Source: Amycolatopsis sp. MtRt-6
GTDB lineage: Bacteria > Actinomycetota > Actinomycetes > Mycobacteriales > Pseudonocardiaceae
NCBI RefSeq assembly: GCF_017308975.1
Contig: NZ_JADWPD010000001.1
Span: 1 to 64,000 of the forward strand
Direction: 5' to 3'
Length of the DNA stretch: 64,000 bases
Position numbers and translations under genes: made by a program. Each line of letters starts with the position of its first letter. The first letter of the stretch is position 1. The notes beneath the pieces are model-generated. The model was not told where the DNA came from. It made no database searches and saw only the letters and a program-made list of their open reading frames with translations. Positions 33,589 through 42,501 of this stretch are shown piece by piece.

Positions 33589-33627
33589 GTTAGTGAACAC
33601 TTACCAGTAAGGTGAGTGTTCACTAAC
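33589..33627. promoter_or_regulatory. Double TetR operator
   Basis: A perfect 13-bp inverted repeat, GTTAGTGAACACT and AGTGTTCACTAAC, with 13 nt between. Each arm contains its own AGTG-NN-CACT dyad, so there are two operator copies in opposite orientation, between the divergent NAD(P)-binding and tetR genes. Confidence 0.85.
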
Positions 33628-33656
33628 CCGACTGAGAACGCACTCAGGGAGCCGCC

Positions 33657-34220
33657 ATGGGAAGCCGCGAAGAGATCGTCGCCGCGGCGGCGAAGGTGAT
33701 GCGCGAGCAGGGCTACGCCCACGCGACGACGAAGGTCATCGCGCAGACCGCGGGCTACTCGGAGGCGATGCTCTACAAGCACTTCCGCGACAAGACCGAC
33801 CTGTTCCTCAGCGTCATGGGCGAGGAGTTGCCCGCGCTCGGCGCCACCCTGGCGGAGCTGACCGCCGACCCCGGCCGGGCGCCGCTGCGGGACAACCTGG
33901 TCCGCGTCGCCCGGCTCAGCCTGGCCTTCTACGTCGAAGGGTTCCCGATCGCGGTCTCGGTCTTCTCTTCGCGGGAGCTGCTGCGGTCCCACCGGGAGCG
34001 GCTGGGCGAGCACGGCCCCCGCCTGCTGCTGGACGGCGTCGCGGCGTACCTGCGCGCCGAGCGGCGACTGGGTCGCGTCAAGGCGGGCACCGACGTCGAA
34101 GCGGCCGCCGCCCTGCTCCTCGGCGCGTGCTTCCAGCAGGCCTTCCTGGCGACGTTCGAGGAGACCGAGCCGGCCGACCGCGCCGAGCGGCTCGCGGACG
34201 TCCTGCTCGCCGGCCTCTAG
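33657..34220 (+). CDS. TetR-family repressor
   Basis: A 187-residue TetR regulator. The helix-turn-helix lies at about residues 23-46 (ATTKVIAQTAGYSEAMLYKHF) and the C-terminal ligand domain is of the TetR_C type (AALLLGACFQQAFLA). The recognition helix motif YKHFRDKTDLF is canonical. It is divergent from the NAD(P)-binding protein across the double operator and very probably represses both that gene and itself. Its stop overlaps the stop of the convergent MarR-type gene by 4 nt. Confidence 0.9.
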   Translation: MGSREEIVAAAAKVMREQGYAHATTKVIAQTAGYSEAMLYKHFRDKTDLFLSVMGEELPALGATLAELTADPGRAPLRDNLVRVARLSLAFYVEGFPIAVSVFSSRELLRSHRERLGEHGPRLLLDGVAAYLRAERRLGRVKAGTDVEAAAALLLGACFQQAFLATFEETEPADRAERLADVLLAGL

Positions 34221-34705
34221 GCGTTCTTCTCCTCGCGGAGCTTGTGCCAGCGCTCGTACATGCCGTTGAGCTCCTCGAGCATGAACGACAGGAAGTCCCG
34301 CATCTCGGCCAGCCGCTTCCCGGCGGGGGAATCCTCGCCGAGCGCCTCGATGCCGTTCCCGGCCGCGTCGCGCCACATGATGATCATGCGGTCGCGCTTG
34401 AGGAACGTGGCGTACCAGAGGTCGTCGTAGAGGCGGTAGTGGTCGCGGCGCTCGCCGGGCTCGCGCTCCTTGGCAACCAGGCCGACCTGCTCGAGATAGC
34501 GCACCGCGCCCGAGACGGCGGCCGGGCTGACCGACAGCTGGGCGGCCAGGTCGGCGGCGGTCAGCCTGCCCTCGTCGGTGGTCATCAGCGCGGCGAACAC
34601 CCGCGCGGGCATGCGCTGCATGCCGATCTGCGAAAGCACGAGCCCGAGGCTCTCGACGTACCGGCGGACGGCGTCTTCATCTCGTTTCGTGTCAGGCGTC
34701 GTCAT
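34217..34705 (-). CDS. GbsR/MarR-type transcriptional regulator
   Basis: A 162-residue winged-helix regulator: N-terminal helix RRYVESLGLVLSQIGMQRM, the recognition region LAAQLSVSPAAVSGAVRYLEQVGLVAK, wing REPGERRDHYRLYDDLW, and a C-terminal coiled helix for dimerisation. This GbsR-like group frequently lies next to ABC exporters in actinomycetes and represses them until a drug binds. Start is ATG 34705. The ABC operon runs divergently from 34799, with a palindrome in the gap. Confidence 0.87.
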   Translation of the reverse strand: MTTPDTKRDEDAVRRYVESLGLVLSQIGMQRMPARVFAALMTTDEGRLTAADLAAQLSVSPAAVSGAVRYLEQVGLVAKEREPGERRDHYRLYDDLWYATFLKRDRMIIMWRDAAGNGIEALGEDSPAGKRLAEMRDFLSFMLEELNGMYERWHKLREEKNA

Positions 34706-34769
34706 CGGCCCATCCTTTCGTACCCGTCCCCCAAGATCACTCAATCTAGACATTTTCTTAACTTCACAA

Positions 34770-34779
34770 CTTCATGAAG
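34770..34779. promoter_or_regulatory. Palindrome in the MarR/ABC intergenic region
   Basis: Perfect 10-bp palindrome CTTCATGAAG, 20 nt before the ABC ATPase start, with a further CTTCA-like half-site just upstream (34763-34768) and TCTAGA at 34745. It is a candidate site for the divergent MarR-type regulator. Confidence 0.45.
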
Positions 34780-34798
34780 CGAGCGTAGCTTCCGAAGC

Positions 34799-35695
34799 AT
34801 GGAAAACGCCATTTCGGTCATCGACCTGCACAAGTCGTTCGGCCGGACGAAGGCCCTCGACGGCCTCGACCTGCAGGTACCCGCTGGGGAGGTGCACGGC
34901 TTCCTCGGTCCGAACGGCGCGGGGAAGTCGACCACCGTCCGGGTGCTGCTCGGCCTGCTCCACGCTGACTCGGGGGACGTCCGGCTGCTCGGCGGCGACC
35001 CCTGGAAGGACGCCGCGAGCCTGCACCGCCGCCTGGCCTACGTGCCCGGCGACGTCAACCTCTGGCCCAACCTCTCCGGCGGCGAGGTCATCGACCTGCT
35101 CGGCCGCCTGCGCGGCGGGCTCGACGAGAAGCGCCGCAACGACCTGATCGAGCGGTTCGACCTCGACCCGAAGAAGAAGGGGCGGACGTACTCGAAGGGC
35201 AACCGGCAGAAGGTCGCCATCGTCGCCGCGCTCGCGTCGCGCGTCGACCTGCTGATCCTCGACGAGCCGACGTCCGGCCTCGACCCGCTGATGGAGGCGA
35301 CGTTCCAGTACGCCATCCAGGAGGAGCGCGAGCAGGGCCGGACCGTGCTGCTCTCCAGCCACATCCTCGCCGAGGTCGAGGCGCTGTGCGACAAGGTCAG
35401 CATCATCCGCAACGGCCGCGCGGTCGAGTCCGGCACGCTGGCCGAGCTGCGCCACCTGACCCGGACGTCGATCACCGCCGAGCTCGCCGGGCCGCCGAAC
35501 GGCCTCACGAAGCTGGCGAACGTCCACGACCTCAAGGTCGACGGCAACCGCGTCCGCTTCGACGTCGAGACGCGCTCGCTCGACGAAGCCCTGCGGCAGC
35601 TCACCGAGGTCGGCGTCCGCAGCCTGGTCAGCCAGCCGCCGACGCTGGAGGAGCTGTTCCTGCGCCACTACACGACCGAGGCGAGCGCGAAATGA
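34799..35695 (+). CDS. ABC exporter ATP-binding protein
   Basis: A 298-residue nucleotide-binding subunit with Walker [10 protein letters not shown] (near 38-46), Q-loop region, ABC signature YSKGNRQKV (a variant of LSGGQ), Walker [14 protein letters not shown] and switch [15 protein letters not shown]-terminal extension of 70 residues follows, as in drug and antibiotic exporters of the DrrA type. It powers the permease that follows, whose ATG overlaps its stop by 4 nt. The MarR-type gene upstream is the probable regulator. The substrate is unknown. Confidence 0.92.
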   Translation: MENAISVIDLHKSFGRTKALDGLDLQVPAGEVHGFLGPNGAGKSTTVRVLLGLLHADSGDVRLLGGDPWKDAASLHRRLAYVPGDVNLWPNLSGGEVIDLLGRLRGGLDEKRRNDLIERFDLDPKKKGRTYSKGNRQKVAIVAALASRVDLLILDEPTSGLDPLMEATFQYAIQEEREQGRTVLLSSHILAEVEALCDKVSIIRNGRAVESGTLAELRHLTRTSITAELAGPPNGLTKLANVHDLKVDGNRVRFDVETRSLDEALRQLTEVGVRSLVSQPPTLEELFLRHYTTEASAK

Positions 35696-37329
35696 CCGCG
35701 ACGCTCTCCCGCGCCGAAGCCGCGGTGGCGCCCGCCCACGAGCTGGCCGGCACCGGGCACCTGACCCGGCTCGCGCTGCGCCGCGACCGCGTCGTGCTGC
35801 CGATCTGGATCGTGCTGCTCAGCATCGTCCCGGCGAGCACGGTCAACACGTTCACGCAGTTCTACCCGACCCTCGCCGACCGGCTCGCCCTGCAGGCGGG
35901 CGCGAACGCCAACCCGTCGTACGCGCTGCTCTACGGGCCGCCGTTCGACCTGACCACGGCCGGCGGGTTCATCGCCTGGCGCATGTGCGGGTTCCTGGCG
36001 CTGCTCACCGGGCTGATGGCCGTCTTCACCGTCACCCGGCACACCCGCGCCGAAGAGGACACCGGACGCGCGGAACTGCTCGCGTCCGCCGTGGTCGGCC
36101 GATACGCGGCGCTGACGGCGTCGCTGCTGGTGGCCGGCGGCGCGAGCGTGCTGATCGGGCTGATCCAGGCGGTCACGCTGATCGGCGCCGGCCTGCCCAC
36201 GGCGGGCTCGCTCGCCTTCGGCGCGGCGGAAGCGCTGGCCGGGCTGGTGTTCACCGCGGTCGCGGCGGTCGCCGTCCAGCTCGCCGAGTACTCCCGGACG
36301 GCCAACGGCATCGGCACCGCCGTGGTCGGCGCCGCCTTCCTGCTCCGCGGGGCCGGGGACTCCACTGTGGACGCTCGCTGGCTGTCGTGGCTGTCACCGA
36401 TCGGCTGGGTGCAGCAGGTCAGGGCGTTCGCCGGCGAACGCTGGTGGGTGCTCCTGCTGCCGGTGGCGTTCGCGCTGGTCGTCGGGGGAATCGGCTACTG
36501 GCTGCTGCCCCGTCGCGACGTCGGCGTCGGCATCCTGCCCCCGCGCCCGGGCCCGGCGACGGCCGCGCCGAGCCTGCGGTCGCCGCTCGCGCTCGCCTGG
36601 CGGCTGCACCGCGGGCCCCTGCTCGGCTGGACGATCGGCACGGCCGTGGTCGGCGCGGTGTTCGGCTCGATCGCCAGCGGCATCGGCGACCTCGTCGGCT
36701 CGAGCCCGCAGGCGCAGCAGATCATGGAACGGCTGGGCGGCAGCCACGCGCTGACGCAGGCGTTCCTCGCCGCGATGGCCGGGATGTTCGCGATGGTGGC
36801 GTCGCTGTACGGCGTCCAGGCGGTGCTGCGGATGCGCGGCGAGGAGACCGCGGTCCGGCTCGAGCCGGTGCTGGCGACCAGCGTCGGCCGGCTGCGCTGG
36901 GCGGGCGGCCACCTGGTGTTCGCCTTCTTCGGCACGGCGGCGCTGCTGCTGTCCGGTGGGGTGTTCATGGGCCTGGCCAACGGGCTGCGCACCGGCGACG
37001 TCGGCGGCTCGCTCGCCGACACCCTCGCCGGGATGCTCGTCCAGCTGCCCGCGGCCTGGGTGGTGGTCGCACTGGCGGTGACGATCTTCGGGCTGCTGCC
37101 GGGCTTTTCCGCGGCGGCGTGGGCGGTCGGCGCGCTGGCACTCCTGCTGAGCCTGTTCGGCCCGGTCGTCGACCTGCCGCAGGCGGTGCTGGACGTCTCG
37201 CCGTTCCAGCACCCGCCGAAGATCCCGGGCCAGGAGTTCACCGCGACACCGCTGGTCTGGCTGGTGGCGGTCACCGCCGTGGCCCTGGTCGCCGGCCTGG
37301 CCGGCTGGCGGCGCCGGGACGTCGGCTAA
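35692..37329 (+). CDS. ABC exporter permease
   Basis: A 545-residue membrane subunit with about twelve hydrophobic segments in two halves, each starting with a cytoplasmic amphipathic Arg-rich stretch ([41 protein letters not shown]). Each half has the RxEExTGRAELL or [14 protein letters not shown] motif of the actinobacterial TmrB/Pep-type exporters. The permease therefore looks like a tandem-duplicated ABC-2 domain that functions with one ATPase gene product. It overlaps the ATPase gene by 4 nt. Its stop overlaps the stop of the convergent lipoprotein gene by 4 nt. Confidence 0.9.
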   Translation: MTATLSRAEAAVAPAHELAGTGHLTRLALRRDRVVLPIWIVLLSIVPASTVNTFTQFYPTLADRLALQAGANANPSYALLYGPPFDLTTAGGFIAWRMCGFLALLTGLMAVFTVTRHTRAEEDTGRAELLASAVVGRYAALTASLLVAGGASVLIGLIQAVTLIGAGLPTAGSLAFGAAEALAGLVFTAVAAVAVQLAEYSRTANGIGTAVVGAAFLLRGAGDSTVDARWLSWLSPIGWVQQVRAFAGERWWVLLLPVAFALVVGGIGYWLLPRRDVGVGILPPRPGPATAAPSLRSPLALAWRLHRGPLLGWTIGTAVVGAVFGSIASGIGDLVGSSPQAQQIMERLGGSHALTQAFLAAMAGMFAMVASLYGVQAVLRMRGEETAVRLEPVLATSVGRLRWAGGHLVFAFFGTAALLLSGGVFMGLANGLRTGDVGGSLADTLAGMLVQLPAAWVVVALAVTIFGLLPGFSAAAWAVGALALLLSLFGPVVDLPQAVLDVSPFQHPPKIPGQEFTATPLVWLVAVTAVALVAGLAGWRRRDVG

Positions 37330-37805
37330 CGCACCCGCAGCTCGTGGTCGGGACCGGCCACGAGCTGCGCCTGCGGGCCGCCCGTCCCGCACCCGGGCCC
37401 GTTCGGCTCGCCGAAGGCCGGCGTCACCTCGATGGTGTGCGGTTTCCCGTCGTCGAACCGGACGGTGACCTTGACCGGTTCGGCGGGTAGGCCCGGGACG
37501 TCTGCGAAGCCCTGCAGGCCGCCGGTCGGCCGCATCGACGTCCCGCACGAGGCGTCCGGGCCGGTGCCGGTGCAGGTCGTCGCGCCCGCCGACGTCTCGG
37601 GATAGAGGCCGACGTCGCGCGTCACGCACTGGCCGCGCCAGCAGGCTTCGAGCGTCGCTTTCGAGACGCCGTTCGGCGACGGGATCGACAGGCTGATGCC
37701 GACCGGCATGCCGATCGCCGTGCAAGCCCGCTCCGGCCCGGCCCCAGCCCCGGCGCACCCGGTCGTCACGGCGGCGAGCATCGCGAATCCCACTACGTAC
37801 CGCAT
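37326..37805 (-). CDS. Small Cys-rich lipoprotein
   Basis: A 159-residue protein with an N-terminal signal MRYVVGFAMLAAVTTGC; the lipobox TTGC (C17) predicts lipid attachment. The mature part has seven further cysteines (RACTAIG, ACWRGQC, TTCTG, ASCGT, GPGCGT), enough for three disulphides, and looks like an immunoglobulin-like beta fold (VKVTVRFDDGKPHTIEV). No family name is evident to me. It sits between the ABC exporter and the small membrane protein, in the same direction as the latter, 39 nt downstream. The start ATG 37805 fits the signal peptide. Confidence 0.7.
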   Translation of the reverse strand: MRYVVGFAMLAAVTTGCAGAGAGPERACTAIGMPVGISLSIPSPNGVSKATLEACWRGQCVTRDVGLYPETSAGATTCTGTGPDASCGTSMRPTGGLQGFADVPGLPAEPVKVTVRFDDGKPHTIEVTPAFGEPNGPGCGTGGPQAQLVAGPDHELRVR

Positions 37806-37844
37806 GCCGTCCAGACGGAGCCGGCGGCCGCGGGGTTGCACCGG

Positions 37845-38165
37845 TCAGTCGCGCCATCCGCTGGTGAACGGCAACGAGGGGGTCTCCGAAGTGGGCGTGA
37901 CCGACGTCGTCGGCTGGACGGTGACCTCGACGAAGCTGGTGGTGGTCGTCGGCGGCGACGTCTCGACGGACGTGACGGTGGACGGCGGCACGGACGAGGT
38001 GACGGTAACGGGCACCGCGGCCACGGTCCTGGTCGGCGGCGTGACGGTGTCGACGGTGCGCGGAGTGCTGCGCCCGGCGATGAGCAGCGCGGCCACGAGC
38101 AGCCCGGAGGCGAATCCCGCCAGCCCGGTGACCGCGGCGGAACCCCAGGTAGGACGACCATTCAT
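37845..38165 (-). CDS. Single-pass membrane protein with Thr/Pro-rich outer segment
   Basis: A 106-residue protein. One membrane helix lies at about residues 10-30 (TGLAGFASGLLVAALLIAG) after a short N-terminus. The remaining 75 residues are low-complexity, rich in Thr, Val, Ser and Pro (VTPPTRTVAAVPVTVTSS, SPPTTTTSFVEV), as in extracytoplasmic linkers of wall proteins. No domain follows. It is likely to be coupled to the small lipoprotein gene downstream. The start ATG 38165 is preferred to longer versions. The function is unknown. Confidence 0.6.
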   Translation of the reverse strand: MNGRPTWGSAAVTGLAGFASGLLVAALLIAGRSTPRTVDTVTPPTRTVAAVPVTVTSSVPPSTVTSVETSPPTTTTSFVEVTVQPTTSVTPTSETPSLPFTSGWRD

Positions 38166-38246
38166 CCGGGCACCCCCTCCCCACGCGCGGCGCGGGTTCG
38201 AGGACTGACTCGCGTTGATCTTACGTCGTGTTACGGACCGTGCCAC

Positions 38247-38275
38247 TTGAGTCTTGTTGACTCAACTTTGTTGAG
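38247..38275. promoter_or_regulatory. Overlapping dyads upstream of the MFS gene
   Basis: TTGAGTC-TTGTT-GACTCAA (38247-38265) and CTCAA-CTTTG-TTGAG (38261-38275) share a half-site, giving three TTGAG half-sites at 12- to 14-nt spacing, ending 18 nt before the MFS start. This is an operator-like cluster; the regulator could be the TetR protein encoded downstream on the other strand. Confidence 0.55.
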
Positions 38276-38292
38276 CGTGCCAGATTGAAGAC

Positions 38293-39519
38293 ATGGGGGC
38301 ACTGGCGAACCGCGACTTCCGCCGGCTGTGGCTCGCCGATCTGGTGAGCCAGCTCGGCAGCCGGGTCGACGTGCTGGCCGTGCCGCTGCTCGCGGTCACC
38401 GCACTCGGCGCGTCGGTCTTCGAGGTGTCCCTCCTGCGGGCGGCGGAAAGCCTGCCGTACCTGGTGCTCGGCCTGCAGGTCGGCGCCTGGTGCGACCGGA
38501 TGCGCCACCGCCCGGTGCTGATCGCCGCCGACCTCGGCCGCGCGGCGCTGATCGCGTCGATCCCGGTCGCCGCGCTGTTCGGCGCGCTCGAGCTGACGCA
38601 CCTGCTGGTCGTCGTACTCGGGACCGGGCTGCTGGGCGTGTTCTTCGACATCGCGCACCAGACCTACGTCCCCCGGCTGGTCACGCGCGAGCAGCTGCCG
38701 GACGCGAACTCCCGGCTCCAGACCAACCTGTCGATGGCCGCGGTCGCGGGGCCCGGCCTGGCCGGGCTGGTCGTGCAGGCGTTCGGCACCGTCGCGGCGC
38801 TGGCCGCCGACGCCGTCAGCTACCTCTGGTCCGCGCTGTGGCTGCGCCGGATCGAAACGCCCGACGTGCGCCCCGAACCCCGGCCCCGCCGGCTGCTCCG
38901 GGAAATCGGCGACGGCCTCCGCGCGGTCCGCGACGACCGGATCCTGCTGGCCATCAGCCTGCACGGTGCCGTGTCGAGCTTCTTCCAGTCCGTGCACCTG
39001 GCCATCGTCGTCGTGTTCCTCGCCCGTGATGTCGGCCTCTCGCCGTGGGCGATCGGACTGCTCGGCACGGTGACGCTGACCGGCGCCCTCGCCGGCGGGC
39101 TCACCGCACGGTGGGTCGGCGCGCGGGTCGGCGGGGCGCGGGCACTGGTGGGCGCGGCGGTGCTGTACGGCCTCGCTTACCAGCTCTACCCGTTCACCGG
39201 CCCCGGCTGGGCGCTCACCTGCTACGTCGTCGCCGGGTTCTGCACGGCCTACGGCGTCATCGTGCTCAACGTGTTCGGCATGAGCTTTCAGCAGGCCGCC
39301 GCGCCGGCCGAGCTGCTGGGCCGGGTCAACTCGATCACCCACACGTTCATCTTCGGCGCCGTCCCGCTCGGCAGCCTGCTCGGTGGCGCGCTGGCGAGCG
39401 CCCTCGGGATGCGGGCGACGCTCCACATCGCGGCAGCCGGCGTGCTGGCCTCGGCGGCGATCATGGTGTGGTCGCCGCTGCGGAAGCTGCGGGACTTGAC
39501 GCCCGCAGGCCGTCGATGA
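38293..39519 (+). CDS. MFS transporter (DUF894/enterobactin-exporter type)
   Basis: A 408-residue permease with about twelve hydrophobic segments. It begins NRDFRRLWLADLVSQLGSRVDVLAVPLLAV, and the loop between segments two and three holds GAWCDRMRHRPVLIAAD, the family motif A. The type (EntS/YbdA-like) exports siderophores, macrolides or other hydrophobic drugs. A palindromic operator cluster lies upstream. Its 3' end overlaps the convergent tetR by 59 nt, a long coding overlap for convergent genes that would produce complementary transcripts. Confidence 0.9.
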   Translation: MGALANRDFRRLWLADLVSQLGSRVDVLAVPLLAVTALGASVFEVSLLRAAESLPYLVLGLQVGAWCDRMRHRPVLIAADLGRAALIASIPVAALFGALELTHLLVVVLGTGLLGVFFDIAHQTYVPRLVTREQLPDANSRLQTNLSMAAVAGPGLAGLVVQAFGTVAALAADAVSYLWSALWLRRIETPDVRPEPRPRRLLREIGDGLRAVRDDRILLAISLHGAVSSFFQSVHLAIVVVFLARDVGLSPWAIGLLGTVTLTGALAGGLTARWVGARVGGARALVGAAVLYGLAYQLYPFTGPGWALTCYVVAGFCTAYGVIVLNVFGMSFQQAAAPAELLGRVNSITHTFIFGAVPLGSLLGGALASALGMRATLHIAAAGVLASAAIMVWSPLRKLRDLTPAGRR

Positions 39520-40033
39520 CCACGCGGATCAGGTGCCCGCTCCCCGGCGCGTACCGCTCGACGGCGAGGCAGCCGGCGATGAGCGCCCGCAGGTCGTCGC
39601 CGTCGATGTCCGCGCGGACGGCGCCCTCGGCCTGGGCGCGGGCGAGCAGCTCGGCCAGCGCGGCCCGGAACTCCGCGCCCGCGCCGGCCTTGAAAGCGTG
39701 GCCGCTCGACTCGGCGAGGGCGTCGCAAATCGCCCGGTTGAGCGACGCCTGCCTGATGACGCGGACGAAGTAGTCGAAAAAGACCGCACCGGGATCCTCG
39801 GCGGCGGCGAGTGCGCGGGCCTCCTCGGCGAACTGCTGGATGCGTTCGAGCACGACGGCCTGGAAGAGCGCCTCCTTGCTGGGGAAGTGCCGGTAGACGG
39901 TCCCGGCCCCGACGCCGGCGAGCCGCGCGATGTCATCGAGCGGCACGGCCAGGCCGTCCAGCGCGAACGCCTCCTCGGCGGCGGCCAGCACCTTGGCCCG
40001 GTTGCGCCGCGCGTCGGCGCGCATCTTCTCCAT
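39461..40033 (-). CDS. TetR-family repressor
   Basis: A 190-residue TetR regulator. The helix-turn-helix is LDDIARLAGVGAGTVYRHFPSKEALF (about 30-55) and the C-terminal domain contains FFDYFVRVIRQASLNRAICDAL, as in the TetR_C_33 type. I use ATG 40033 with AGGAG upstream; GTG 40036 and ATG 40024 are alternatives. It converges on the MFS gene and shares 59 nt with it, so the pair is probably functionally linked, with the regulator recognising the TTGAG dyads before the transporter or a site in its own upstream gap. Confidence 0.88.
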   Translation of the reverse strand: MEKMRADARRNRAKVLAAAEEAFALDGLAVPLDDIARLAGVGAGTVYRHFPSKEALFQAVVLERIQQFAEEARALAAAEDPGAVFFDYFVRVIRQASLNRAICDALAESSGHAFKAGAGAEFRAALAELLARAQAEGAVRADIDGDDLRALIAGCLAVERYAPGSGHLIRVVIDGLRASSPAASAAATTP

Positions 40034-40191
40034 CACGTTCTCCTCGTTGACAACCGGAACGCACGCTCCGTATCGTCCTAAGCGGGCCCGCCGTTCCGAT
40101 TCAACGCCCAGTGTTCCAGGAGAATTCCGATTTGCGGAGCCGCCGTTTTGCAGGCCAGGGCCGATAGCCACCGCCGCGGCCGCGGACCGGC

Positions 40192-40983
40192 TCAGGGCGT
40201 GGTCGCCTGCTGGCTCGACGGCGGGATGAACAGCCGCTCGAACGTGCTCACCGTGTACTCCCACACCCCCGGCACCAGCAGCACCCCGAGCAGCGCGAAC
40301 ACCGGGAAGATCAGCCGCTTCTCGACCTTCTTGCCGGTGCGGAAGCGCAGCACCTTCGGCGGGCGGATCTCGTACCACGTCTCGCCCGCGATCGGGAGCG
40401 GGAAGAGGAACGGGCAGCCGGACTCGGTCAGGGCGTCGCCCAGGCAGTGGGTTACGCAGCCGACCGCGACCGCGATGCCGAGCCAGCCCGAGATGGCCGT
40501 CAGTTCACCCGCTCGATCGGGTGGCGCGGTGAAGAACCACCAGGCCACGGCCGCGCCGCTCACCGGCAGCAGCCAGTCGCCCAGTGCGCCTTCCGCCAGC
40601 ATCAGCCCGAAGACGACCACGCCCACCACCGCCCACGGGCCGCCTTGGGCGGTGCCCCACGACGTCAGCAGGCCGAGGCCGGCCGCGAACAGGACCGTGT
40701 GGGACAGGTGGCGGTGCTTGCCCGAAACCTTCTCGTCGCGTGGCCCCTTCGTCAGGGCGTAGAACCCCGCCGAGACGCGCCGCAGCACCCAGGACAACGC
40801 GCCCGTCAGCCAGCCCAGCAGCCGGGACGCGCTCGCGCCGGGGTGGTCGAGGTCCGGCAGCAGGGCGAACCCCGCCGTGGTCGCCGCGAAGACGACCGCC
40901 TGGTGCACCGAACCCGCCCCCACCGCGGGCGCGATGGCCAAGCCCGCGCACCAGCCGGTCAGGGCATGCGTCCGCCCCATCAT
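40192..40983 (-). CDS. YdjM-like membrane-bound metal-dependent hydrolase (DUF457)
   Basis: A 263-residue protein of the LexA-regulated, membrane-bound hydrolase-like family. It has the N-terminal MMGRTHALTGWCAGLA with the first His, LLPDLDHPGASASRLLG with the acidic-His cluster, KHRHLSHTVLFAAGLG, and THCLGDALTESGCPFLFPL. Five or more hydrophobic helices alternate with these metal-ligand loops. The family resembles metal-dependent phosphohydrolases of membrane lipids, but the substrate is not known. It stands alone between the TetR gene and the stress module. Confidence 0.85.
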   Translation of the reverse strand: MMGRTHALTGWCAGLAIAPAVGAGSVHQAVVFAATTAGFALLPDLDHPGASASRLLGWLTGALSWVLRRVSAGFYALTKGPRDEKVSGKHRHLSHTVLFAAGLGLLTSWGTAQGGPWAVVGVVVFGLMLAEGALGDWLLPVSGAAVAWWFFTAPPDRAGELTAISGWLGIAVAVGCVTHCLGDALTESGCPFLFPLPIAGETWYEIRPPKVLRFRTGKKVEKRLIFPVFALLGVLLVPGVWEYTVSTFERLFIPPSSQQATTP

Positions 40984-41038
40984 CGTGCCGCCCCCAGGTC
41001 CGCGCGGGAAAATCAGTCCGCGGAACCGTAGCGGGCGG

Positions 41039-41392
41039 TCAGGCTGTGGGGTCCTCCGACACGCTCAGGTGTTCGGCCACGCCGGTGAGCTCGATCACCC
41101 GGCTCACCGCGGGGCTCGGGACGACCGCGAGTTCGACGTCCTGCTCGCCGGCCTGGCGTTGTGCGCGGAGCACCACGTTCAGCGCGGAGGAATCGAAGAA
41201 GGTCACCCCGGTCAGATCGGCCACGACCCGCTGCGCGCGCTTGTCCGCGATCAGCCCCGCCAGGGCTTCTTGCAGCTGCGGGCTGGTCAGCAGATCGAGC
41301 TCGCCGGTGACCACCACCCGGGGTTCCGTCCCGTCGGTGTCCAGCGTGATGCCGAACCCGGGCGGGGTGGCGTTCTGGTCGGCTGCGGGCAT
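41039..41392 (-). CDS. STAS-domain anti-sigma factor antagonist
   Basis: A 117-residue STAS protein of the RsbV/SpoIIAA type. The conserved phosphorylatable Ser lies in DLTGVTFFDSSALNVVL, and GELDLLTSPQLQEAL is the first strand-helix unit. Unphosphorylated antagonists bind RsbW-type kinases and free the sigma factor. It starts at ATG 41392. Nearby on the plus strand are two RsbW-like ATPases and a SigF/SigB-type sigma gene, so it is very probably the antagonist of this module despite its opposite orientation. Confidence 0.87.
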   Translation of the reverse strand: MPAADQNATPPGFGITLDTDGTEPRVVVTGELDLLTSPQLQEALAGLIADKRAQRVVADLTGVTFFDSSALNVVLRAQRQAGEQDVELAVVPSPAVSRVIELTGVAEHLSVSEDPTA

Positions 41393-41610
41393 GCAGTTTC
41401 TCCTCGTCAGGCGCTGCTCCTGCGCCGGGTACGCGCCTGCTGTCTCAAGCGGCAACCGTGTCACCGTGCCTTCCCAAAGCTCGCGCCGGGCACGGTCAAG
41501 GCAACTCCGGGGCCAACCCTAACCCAGGAAGCGACCGCGCCCGCCACGGCCGCCGCCCTTTCGCGTGTACTGCTCACCAGCGATCAAATCCTGCCTGCTC
41601 AGCGCGCTGT

Positions 41611-41919
41611 TCAGTGCGCACTCATCGCCTTCCGCGCCGCCCTGCGCTGGCGCAGGAAGAGCTGCCGCCGCTCGATCTCGCCGAGGCCGCCCCAGATGCC
41701 GTAGGGCTCCTGCACGGTCATCGCGTGCTTGCGGCACTGGGCCAGCACCGGGCAGGTCTGGCAGATGGCCTTGGCCCGCGACTCGCGCCGCTCCCGCGCC
41801 GAACCCCGCTCGTTGTCCGTGTGGAAGAAAAGGCTGCTGTCCGCACCCCGGCACGAACCGCGCAGCTGCCATTCCCACTCTTCAGCAACCACGTTGGGCA
41901 GCCGGCTCACGTCAGCCAT
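41611..41919 (-). CDS. WhiB-family iron-sulfur regulator (WhiD/WhiB3-like)
   Basis: A 102-residue WhiB-like protein with four cluster-binding cysteines: Cys23, Cys53, Cys56 and Cys62 (SCRG; ICQTCPVLAQC). The beta-turn motif GIWGG is followed by an arginine-rich tail (RRQLFLRQRRAARKA). ADSSLFFHTDNERG and HAMTVQEPYGIWGG point to the WhiD/WhiB3 group, which binds the principal sigma factor and responds to NO or oxygen. It lies within the partner-switching module between the antagonist and anti-sigma genes. It is a stress or sporulation regulator by family. Confidence 0.92.
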   Translation of the reverse strand: MADVSRLPNVVAEEWEWQLRGSCRGADSSLFFHTDNERGSARERRESRAKAICQTCPVLAQCRKHAMTVQEPYGIWGGLGEIERRQLFLRQRRAARKAMSAH

Positions 41920-41992
41920 GTCGTCCCTGCCTTTCCCCGGATCTCCCGTGTCGAGGAGCTACATGCCCGCCGGTGGAGCGGATCAAACCCGG

Positions 41993-42018
41993 GTTTGGTT
42001 TGCTCACACCACGGGCAT
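41993..42018 (+). promoter_or_regulatory. Candidate SigF/SigB-type promoter
   Basis: GTTTGG (41993-41998), 14 nt, then GGGCAT (42013-42018), 67 nt before the anti-sigma start. This matches the GTTT-N14-16-GGGTA pattern recognised by SigF/SigB-type factors and implies autoregulation of the anti-sigma/sigma operon. Confidence 0.55.
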
Positions 42019-42084
42019 CTCGCTGACCGGGCGTGGCAGACACCGCCGATCCCCGGCAGCGCGAGTGCGGAGAAAGGAACAAAC

Positions 42085-42501
42085 GTGGAGGACAACGCCC
42101 CGCTCGTCCCGGAAGGCGCGCAGGTCATCGAGGTGCGGACGGCCGCGATCCCGCACGTCGTGCCCACGCTGCGGACCATCGTGGCCGACATCGCGATGCG
42201 CCAGGACTTCGACCTCGACGCCGTCGAGGACCTCCGGATGGCGGTGGACGAAGCGTGCTCGCTGCTGCTGCCCGCGAGCGCGGACGGCCGGCTGACGTGC
42301 GTCTTCTCCTGGAGCGGGCCGCGCATCGAGGTCTCCGTGTCGGTGCTGGCCGACAGCGCCGACCACGAGGACGACGCCGGCCTGTCGTGGCAGCTGCTGA
42401 CCGCCCTCGCGACGACGGCCGAGCGCACCATCACCCCGGAGAACGGCCGCTACCTGTCCCGGGTGGACCTCGTCCGGGAGAGCCAGGCGGCGGACTCGTG
42501 A
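42085..42501 (+). CDS. RsbW-like anti-sigma factor
   Basis: A 138-residue GHKL-type ATPase domain starting with GTG 42085 after AAAGGA. Features are VEDLRMAVDEACSLLLPAS as the N-box helix and DDAGLSWQLLTALATTAERTI in the region of the G-box. The usual E-x3-N of the N-box is not obvious (DEACS), as in several actinobacterial anti-SigF proteins. It precedes the sigma gene and overlaps it by 4 nt (GTGA), the standard layout of an anti-sigma/sigma pair. It would hold the sigma factor until the STAS antagonist is dephosphorylated. Confidence 0.85.
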   Translation: MEDNAPLVPEGAQVIEVRTAAIPHVVPTLRTIVADIAMRQDFDLDAVEDLRMAVDEACSLLLPASADGRLTCVFSWSGPRIEVSVSVLADSADHEDDAGLSWQLLTALATTAERTITPENGRYLSRVDLVRESQAADS

